In this document: positions 61,924 to 64,000 of the stretch, in pieces | How positions within the stretch are numbered: position 1 is the first letter of the stretch | Layout: each line of letters starts with the position of its first letter | Notes under the pieces: model-generated | Seen by the model: the letters and a program-made list of their open reading frames with translations, nothing else | Database searches by the model: none | Told to the model about the DNA's origin: nothing | Assembly: GCF_004804335.1 (NCBI RefSeq) | Contig: NZ_SRXY01000008.1 | Span: 1 to 64,000 of the forward strand | Length of the DNA stretch: 64,000 nucleotides | Source of the DNA: Pacificoceanicola onchidii | GTDB lineage: Bacteria; Pseudomonadota; Alphaproteobacteria; Rhodobacterales; Rhodobacteraceae | Direction: 5' to 3' | Translations under genes and position numbers: made by a program

Positions 61924-61997
61924 CTCCGGCTCACATCAGGGTGAGCCGCTTTTACGCCTACAAAGTTGAGAATTGGCGAATGCGTTAGGGCGAAATA

Positions 61998-62591
61998 TTA
62001 TAAAAGTCTAACACCGGTTTGGCGCATGTTGCCTTCCGCTTCCGCCAGGCTTCCATCCATGTCGATCGCCCGGCAAAGATCCGTACGGACAGAAACCTCA
62101 AAACCCAGCTTGCTGGCATCGACAGCCGAGAAGTTCACGCAGAAATCTGTCGCCAAACCGACCATGACCAGCGATGAAATCCCGCGCGTTCGCAAGTAAC
62201 CTTCGAGACCCGTTGGAGTTGTGTGATCGTTCTCGAAGAACGCGGAATAGCTGTCCACTTCCGGACGAAAGCCTTTGCGAATGATCAGGTCGGCCCGATC
62301 GACCAGCAAGTCCTTGTGGAACTCCGCTCCCGGTGAGCCCTGAATACAGTGATCCGGCCAGAGCACCTGAGGACCGTATGGCATATCGATCAGACTGAAC
62401 GGCGCTGCGCCCTCATGCTGAGAAGCAAAGGATGAATGCGTGGCCGGGTGCCAATCCTGGGTCAGAATAACAGCCTCGAACTCATCCATCATCCCGTTGA
62501 TGGGAGCAACAATTTCGTCGCCCCCGGCAACGGCCAAAGCGCCGCCCGGGCAAAAGTCGTTCTGAACATCGATGACAATCAAACCGCGCAT
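61998..62591 (-). CDS. pncA: Nicotinamidase
   Basis: A 197-residue enzyme. MRGLIVIDVQNDFCPGGALAV carries the catalytic aspartate, TQDWHPATHSSFA the metal ligands, IIRKGF the lysine, and VGLATDFCVNFSAVDA the nucleophile cysteine. It converts nicotinamide to nicotinate, the substrate of PncB. ATG 62591 follows GGGAGAAC; a longer form from 62705 is unlikely. Divergent from trhO. Confidence 0.95.
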   Translation of the reverse strand: MRGLIVIDVQNDFCPGGALAVAGGDEIVAPINGMMDEFEAVILTQDWHPATHSSFASQHEGAAPFSLIDMPYGPQVLWPDHCIQGSPGAEFHKDLLVDRADLIIRKGFRPEVDSYSAFFENDHTTPTGLEGYLRTRGISSLVMVGLATDFCVNFSAVDASKLGFEVSVRTDLCRAIDMDGSLAEAEGNMRQTGVRLL

Positions 62592-62703
62592 GGCGTTCTC
62601 CCCGCTTTCTGTGATCAGCGTAAAACCGGGGCAGAAAAGCTTCAACCGGAATGCGGCAACGGGCCACTTGGCGAGGCCACAGGATCGGCGTAAGAGGCAC
62701 GCC

Positions 62704-63633
62704 ATGTATACCGTCTGCGCCCTCTACCACTTCACCCGCTTCGCCGATCACGCCGCTCTGCGCCAACCGCTCCTGGACCTGTGCCGTGATCAACAGATCA
62801 CCGGCACGCTCCTGCTCGCGGCCGAAGGGATCAACGGAACGGTGGCTGGCCCCAAGGCCGGCATTGACGCTTTACTCGATCATATCAAGGTGCTGCCAGG
62901 GTGTGCCGATATCGAGTGGAAGCTCTCTACGGCGGCGGAGCGCCCCTTTGCCCGGATGAAGGTGCGCTTGAAGAAAGAGATCGTCACGATGGGTCAGCCG
63001 GATGTGGATCCGCTGGCCAAGGTCGGGCACTATGTGGACCCGGCCGATTGGAACGATCTGATCCGATCCGACGATGTGGCACTGATCGATACGCGCAATG
63101 ACTACGAAGTGGCCATCGGCACTTTCGAGGGGGCAATCGATCCGCAAACCGATACCTTCCGCGACTTCCCGGAATGGTGGGAAAAGAACAAGGACCGCTT
63201 CCACAACAAGCGGATTGCCATGTTCTGCACCGGCGGAATTCGCTGTGAAAAATCAACGAATTACCTATTGGGACAGGGTATTGAAGACGTCTACCACCTC
63301 AAAGGCGGCATTCTGAAGTACCTTGAAGAGATGCCCAAGGACGATAGCACCTGGCAAGGCGAATGCTTTGTCTTCGACGGGCGCGTTTCAGTTGGCCATG
63401 GGCTTGCGGAAGGGCCGCACAAACTTTGTCACGCCTGCCGCCGCCCAATTCTGCCAGAGGACATGAAACGGCCAGAATACGAACACGGCGTGTCTTGCCA
63501 TCTGTGCATCCATGAGACCTCGAACGATGACAAAGCGCGGTTCCGCGAACGTCAAAAGCAAATCGCTCTGGCCAAGACACGTGGTGAACGGCACTTGCAC
63601 GCAGATGTCGAGGATTATCCGGACGCGCTTTAG
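62704..63633 (+). CDS. trhO: tRNA uridine(34) hydroxylase (rhodanese-related)
   Basis: A 309-residue protein. The N-terminal part (QITGTLLLAAEGINGTVAG) and the rhodanese domain with the active cysteine in MFCTGGIRCEKSTN (about 178-191) match TrhO/YceA. A C-terminal zinc-like cluster (CHACRRPILPEDM...CHLC) follows. It makes 5-hydroxyuridine at the wobble base of some tRNAs using oxygen. ATG 62704 is the likely start. It ends overlapping the convergent MFS gene. Confidence 0.94.
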   Translation: MYTVCALYHFTRFADHAALRQPLLDLCRDQQITGTLLLAAEGINGTVAGPKAGIDALLDHIKVLPGCADIEWKLSTAAERPFARMKVRLKKEIVTMGQPDVDPLAKVGHYVDPADWNDLIRSDDVALIDTRNDYEVAIGTFEGAIDPQTDTFRDFPEWWEKNKDRFHNKRIAMFCTGGIRCEKSTNYLLGQGIEDVYHLKGGILKYLEEMPKDDSTWQGECFVFDGRVSVGHGLAEGPHKLCHACRRPILPEDMKRPEYEHGVSCHLCIHETSNDDKARFRERQKQIALAKTRGERHLHADVEDYPDAL

Positions 63634-64000
63634 GCCGGAGCCGTCGCTCCCCTCGCCCGATTGCCGCGCGTCACGATCATAACCATGATCGCGATGTTCA
63701 AGCCGTTCCAGACGATGCCATTAACAAAGGCCCATTGGTAGCTGCCGGTCCAGTCATAGATCGCACCTGACAGCCATCCCCCCAGTGCCATGCCCAGAAT
63801 CGTCATCATCATGACAAAGCCAACCCGCGCGCCCGCCTCTTTTGCGGGCAAGTATTCTCGCACGATGACCGCGTAACTCGGCACGATTCCACCTTGGCTC
63901 AGCCCGAAAATCAAACTGATCGAGTAAAGGCTGACGAGCCCCCCGGCGGGCAGATACAAGAACAGTGCGACCGCTTGGAGCGTCGAGCCGATAAGAAGTG
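63630..64000 (-). CDS. MFS transporter, C-terminal part (cut by the window edge)
   Basis: The reading frame is open from base 64000 to TAA 63630 and encodes at least four helices of the second half of a major facilitator carrier: FGLSQGGIVPSYAVIVREYL, ARVGFVMMMTILGMALGGWL, SGAIYDWTGSYQWAFVNGIV and NGLNIAIMVMIV. The GGWLSGAIYDWTGSY pattern is the oxalate/formate- or monocarboxylate-type MFS end. The start lies outside. Its stop overlaps trhO by four bases. Confidence 0.85.
   Translation of the reverse strand, partial: LLIGSTLQAVALFLYLPAGGLVSLYSISLIFGLSQGGIVPSYAVIVREYLPAKEAGARVGFVMMMTILGMALGGWLSGAIYDWTGSYQWAFVNGIVWNGLNIAIMVMIVTRGNRARGATAPA

Overview
The window reads as chromosomal DNA of a marine alphaproteobacterium of the Roseobacter group (Rhodobacteraceae). 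The evidence is moderately high GC, dense gene packing with many ATGA/GTGA stop-start overlaps, a fused DctQM TRAP permease, an Irr-like Fur protein, and typical neighbourhoods for the group: leuB...leuDC, argH-mini-lipoprotein-DUF2834-lysA divergent from a tlpA-like gene, and hisC-prephenate dehydrogenase-extensin. This taxonomic call rests on protein style and gene order, not on a database search.

Left part (about 1-19.7 kb): after the 3' end of a pyruvate carboxylase gene comes an accessory, catabolic-looking region. An Irr-like Fur regulator and an AraC regulator precede a long minus-strand operon. In order of transcription it encodes a TRAP binding protein, a fused TRAP permease, a serine hydrolase, a Tat-exported amidohydrolase, a cytochrome c, an AhpD-like protein, a methylmalonate-semialdehyde-dehydrogenase-like enzyme and a GMC oxidoreductase. 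Divergent from it is a plus-strand 2-oxoacid/acetoin-dehydrogenase-type module (E1 alpha, E1 beta, a free-standing lipoyl domain, a catalytic-only E2) and an ABM-domain protein. An AcoR-like activator that lacks the sigma54-contact GAFTGA loop and a crotonase follow. Two 19-bp palindromes of the same design (CTGTCTC-N5-GAGACAG or one mismatch) lie before the AraC gene and before the E1 gene and may tie the region together. The plausible reading is uptake and stepwise oxidation of an unknown organic acid or ester to acyl-CoA. A tRNA-Pro(CGG) gene closes this region.

Middle (20-44 kb): mostly core genes. These include a DMT exporter, a GNAT enzyme, leuB, a LysR/epimerase divergent pair, an exported nuclease-fold protein, membrane proteins of unknown role, leuDC with a terminator and a possible short leader ORF, an MscS channel, a cysteine-synthase-like enzyme, a thiolase, an alpha/beta hydrolase, gabD, a capsule-synthesis-like protein, several small membrane or exported proteins, a UMF1-type MFS carrier, mepA, a phytase-like esterase and a queuosine-precursor transporter.

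Right part (44-64 kb): the ribosome-rescue gene arfB, preceded by an 18-codon ORF with a 14-nt perfect Shine-Dalgarno sequence and an intrinsic terminator (an attenuator-like layout). Then come a TIGR02302-type membrane protein, lysA, a DUF2834-like protein, a 31-residue LptM-like lipoprotein, argH, a TlpA-like thioredoxin, an 18-unit GA microsatellite beside a small secreted protein, a sterol-desaturase-family hydroxylase, a YqiJ/flotillin pair, an extensin-like lipoprotein, prephenate dehydrogenase, hisC, pncB overlapping a hybrid histidine kinase, pncA, trhO and the C-terminal half of an MFS carrier cut by the window edge. No CRISPR array, prophage, insertion sequence or rRNA operon was seen.
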